Source: an uncultured Porphyromonas sp.
GTDB lineage: Bacteria > Bacteroidota > Bacteroidia > Bacteroidales > Porphyromonadaceae
Direction of reading: 5' to 3'
NCBI GenBank assembly: GCA_943912835.1
Contig: CALTVJ010000009.1
Coordinates: forward strand, 1 to 34,185
Length of the DNA: 34,185 nt
Below, one piece after another: positions 31,853-34,185 of the stretch (its first letter is position 1; the number at the start of each line of letters is the position of its first letter). The position numbers and the translations under genes were made by a program. The notes under the pieces are model-generated. The model searched no databases, was not told the origin of the DNA, and saw only the letters and a list, made by a program, of their open reading frames with translations.

Positions 31853-34185
31853 ATGAAGAAAAGTATCCTAAGCCTTGTTTGTGGCTTAGCTTTCTCAACT
31901 GGACTCATTGCAGGTGAGAAGCCAACTCAACAAGCTTACAACACAGGTATCAATATCATACCTCAACCCAAAGAGCTGACTAAGCTCAATCAAAAAGGCT
32001 TCGTTTTGGACAACAAAACTGTGTTTTCTGTTTCTACGCCCGAAACCCGACAAGTCGCTGAGTTTTTTGCTGATAAAATACGCAAATCAACAGGGTTAAA
32101 TCTAAAGATTGCGAACCGAAAAGGCAAAAACATACGATTAAGTCTTAAGAAAATCAATAATCTCGGGGCAGAAGGCTACATGCTCAGAAGCTCAGCAAAT
32201 GGAGTAGAAATTATAGCTCCATCAGTCAAAGGGCTATTTTGGGGAATGCAATCCCTAATGCAATTATTACCTGCAGAGATTGAGAGCAAGCACCTCCAGA
32301 ATGGTGTTCGTTGGGAAATTCCTGCAGTAAACATTGTTGATGAACCAGCATTCCCTTATCGAGGTATGCACCTAGACCCAAGTCGTCACTTCTGTACTGC
32401 CGACGAGGTTAAGCGTCACATTGATGTCTTATCGATGTTCAAAATCAACAAACTACACTGGCATTTGACGGACGACCAAGGTTGGCGTATCGAGATTAAG
32501 AAATATCCACGCCTAACAGAAGTCGGTAGCAAACGTACACCAGTTAAAGGCGTTGCTACAGACGGATTCTATACACAAGAAGAGGTCAAGGATATTGTGG
32601 CTTATGCCAAAGCACGTCAAGTAGACATCATTCCTGAGATTGAGATGCCAGGGCATGCTATGGGTGCTATCGTAGCCTATCCCAACCTTGCTTGTAACCC
32701 TAAGACTCAAAAGGGGAATGATTACCAAATCCGAGACTTGTGGGGTGTAGAACAAGACGTTTTTTGTGCTGGGAATGATGAGGTGTACAACTTCTTGCAA
32801 GATGTTATTGACGAAGTCGCTCCCTTATTCCCTAGTGAATACTTTCACATTGGAGGTGATGAGTGTCCCAAGATTCGTTGGAAAAACTGTCCACGATGCC
32901 AAGCTCGCATCAAAAGCGAAGGCTTAAAAGATGAGCATGAACTACAAAGCTACGTTATACGTCGTGCGCAAAAGATGCTCGCTCGTCATAATAAGAAACT
33001 TATCGGCTGGGACGAAATTCTAGAAGGAGGTTTAGCCCCCTCGGCAACGGTGATGAGCTGGAGAGGCGAAGACGGAGGTATTCAGAGTGCAAACATGGGG
33101 CACGATGTGGTGATGACCCCAGGTAGTGGAGGTATGTATATAGACTTCTATCAAGGTGACCCCAAGATTGAGCCTGTAGCGATTTGTTGCTACATGCCTT
33201 TGGAGAAGACCTATAGCTATTATCCCATACCCGAGAAGATTGCACCTGATAAACGTCACCACATTCTCGGAGCTCAGGTTAATGTATGGAGCGAATACCT
33301 CTATACAGATAGCTTGCGACAATATCGTGCTTATCCTCGTACATTAGCTCTCGCAGAAGCTGTCTGGACTCCCAAAGAGCTCAAAGACTTTAAGGACTTT
33401 AGTAGACGTCTCAACAATGCCTATGTTCGATTGGATCAGTATGCAATCAACTACCATATTCCACAGCCAGAGCAACCACATGGCTCGCTTAATTTTGTGG
33501 CTTTCACAGATACGACATCGTTAGAACTCAAGACTTCTCGCCCTATTAAGGTCGTATATACACTTGACGGCTCAATTCCTACTCCCCAAAGTATGGAGTA
33601 CACGCGTCCAATCGCAATCAGCAAAAACACAACAGTTAAGACTGCTTCGGTACTGCCCTCTGGCAAAACAAGTCCTATACGTACAATCGTATTCGAACGT
33701 CAGACTTTGCGTCCTGCTCAAAACCTCAAGGAGGCTAAAGAGGGACTTCGCATCAAGACTTCGGTCGGTAATTACGATACAGCGAAAGATTTTGCATATG
33801 CTACGAATTGGACAAATGGAGTTGTAGAGAAAGTTACGCAAGTTATACCAGATAAATTAAATAACAACTTCGATGAACTCGATCGTAAAGCGGTCATTGC
33901 AGAAGGATTCGTCAAAATCCCCGAAAACGGAGCCTACGTTTTCTCTACAAACTACGATGAACTTTGGATTGATGGAGAGAAACTCATTGACAATGCGGGC
34001 GAAGTAAAGAAATTTAGTCGTCGCGATAAGAGCATCGCTCTGCAAGCAGGCTATCATCGTATCACAATCGTATTTGTCGGAGCTATGCATGGTGGGTTCC
34101 CCAGTTATTGGGACGATGGAAAAGTAAATATGCGCAAACTTGGCACTGGCCTTTGGCAAGATATAGCTGTTTACTATCAACCCTA
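31853..34185 (+). CDS. nahA: GH20 beta-N-acetylhexosaminidase (C-terminus beyond window)
   Basis: The 777 visible codons encode an exported glycoside hydrolase family 20 enzyme that removes terminal N-acetylglucosamine or N-acetylgalactosamine from glycans. The signal peptide is MKKSILSLVCGLAFSTGLIA. A GH20b N-terminal domain covers about 30-165 (INIIPQPKELTKL), and the GH20 barrel about 167-520 (FPYRGMHLDPSRHF, KLHWHLTDDQGWRIEI, FHIGGDECPK with the catalytic Asp336-Glu337 pair, and WSEYLYTD). A chitobiase-type C-terminal beta domain follows (VYTLDGSIPTP), then a PA14-like region from about 680 (IPENGAYVFSTNYDELWIDG). No stop codon occurs before the window end. The symbol follows the Porphyromonas gingivalis enzyme that it resembles. 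Confidence 0.92.
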   Translation, partial: MKKSILSLVCGLAFSTGLIAGEKPTQQAYNTGINIIPQPKELTKLNQKGFVLDNKTVFSVSTPETRQVAEFFADKIRKSTGLNLKIANRKGKNIRLSLKKINNLGAEGYMLRSSANGVEIIAPSVKGLFWGMQSLMQLLPAEIESKHLQNGVRWEIPAVNIVDEPAFPYRGMHLDPSRHFCTADEVKRHIDVLSMFKINKLHWHLTDDQGWRIEIKKYPRLTEVGSKRTPVKGVATDGFYTQEEVKDIVAYAKARQVDIIPEIEMPGHAMGAIVAYPNLACNPKTQKGNDYQIRDLWGVEQDVFCAGNDEVYNFLQDVIDEVAPLFPSEYFHIGGDECPKIRWKNCPRCQARIKSEGLKDEHELQSYVIRRAQKMLARHNKKLIGWDEILEGGLAPSATVMSWRGEDGGIQSANMGHDVVMTPGSGGMYIDFYQGDPKIEPVAICCYMPLEKTYSYYPIPEKIAPDKRHHILGAQVNVWSEYLYTDSLRQYRAYPRTLALAEAVWTPKELKDFKDFSRRLNNAYVRLDQYAINYHIPQPEQPHGSLNFVAFTDTTSLELKTSRPIKVVYTLDGSIPTPQSMEYTRPIAISKNTTVKTASVLPSGKTSPIRTIVFERQTLRPAQNLKEAKEGLRIKTSVGNYDTAKDFAYATNWTNGVVEKVTQVIPDKLNNNFDELDRKAVIAEGFVKIPENGAYVFSTNYDELWIDGEKLIDNAGEVKKFSRRDKSIALQAGYHRITIVFVGAMHGGFPSYWDDGKVNMRKLGTGLWQDIAVYYQP

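Noticed and set aside
33572..33841. Minus-strand open frame at the right end
   Set aside because: Antisense to the C-terminal part of the hexosaminidase, which is intact in its own frame.
1..34185. CRISPR arrays, tRNA or rRNA genes, transposases, phage genes
   Set aside because: No regularly spaced direct repeats, no tRNA or rRNA signature and no integrase or transposase frame was seen on reading the window.

Overview
The window looks like a chromosomal segment of a Bacteroidota bacterium, most likely Porphyromonas or a close relative. The reasons are SusC/SusD-type outer-membrane importers, lipoproteins with acidic or charged residues just after the lipid cysteine, DUF5689, BACON-like, DUF4843 and PKD-like surface proteins, TlpA/DUF4369 oxidoreductases, and promoters with the Bacteroidota -7 box TAnnTTTG. 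I see no rRNA, tRNA, CRISPR array, insertion sequence or phage genes.

Layout: (1) 1-3345, minus strand: an SSS-family sodium:solute symporter followed by a BtuB-like TonB-dependent receptor that runs off the left edge. (2) 3785-10429, plus strand: a four-gene locus of a TonB-dependent receptor, two DUF5689 lipoproteins (the second with BACON-like and lamin-tail-like domains) and a lipoprotein DNA/RNA non-specific nuclease. It reads as a cell-surface module for capturing and cutting nucleic acid. (3) 10430-10943: a convergent intergenic region full of inverted repeats, including a putative ~177-bp repeat element. (4) 10944-11126, minus: a small BFD-like [2Fe-2S] protein. (5) 11247-23844, minus: a large operon. 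Reading in the direction of transcription it has a TlpA-like protein without a thioredoxin domain, a SusC-type receptor with an STN domain, a SusD-type lipoprotein, a DUF4843 lipoprotein, a PKD-like lipoprotein with an acidic insert, then three TlpA-type thiol-disulfide oxidoreductases. (6) 24223-26267, plus: MazG-like pyrophosphohydrolase, deoC and a purine nucleoside phosphorylase. (7) 26414-26794: a DUF1573 protein. (8) 27135-30366: a multi-barrel outer-membrane protein and an OmpA-domain partner. (9) 30484-31761: glyA. (10) 31853 to the right edge: a GH20 beta-N-acetylhexosaminidase with a C-terminal PA14-like region, cut by the window end.

Two parts deserve most attention. The first is the SusCD-DUF4843-PKD-TlpA operon, which joins a nutrient importer to three tandem periplasmic oxidoreductases and a fourth relative that has lost its redox domain. 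The second is the TonB receptor/DUF5689/nuclease locus. It could supply nucleic-acid fragments whose nucleosides would be broken down by the phosphorylase and deoxyribose-phosphate aldolase encoded about 14 kb away; that metabolic link is inference only.
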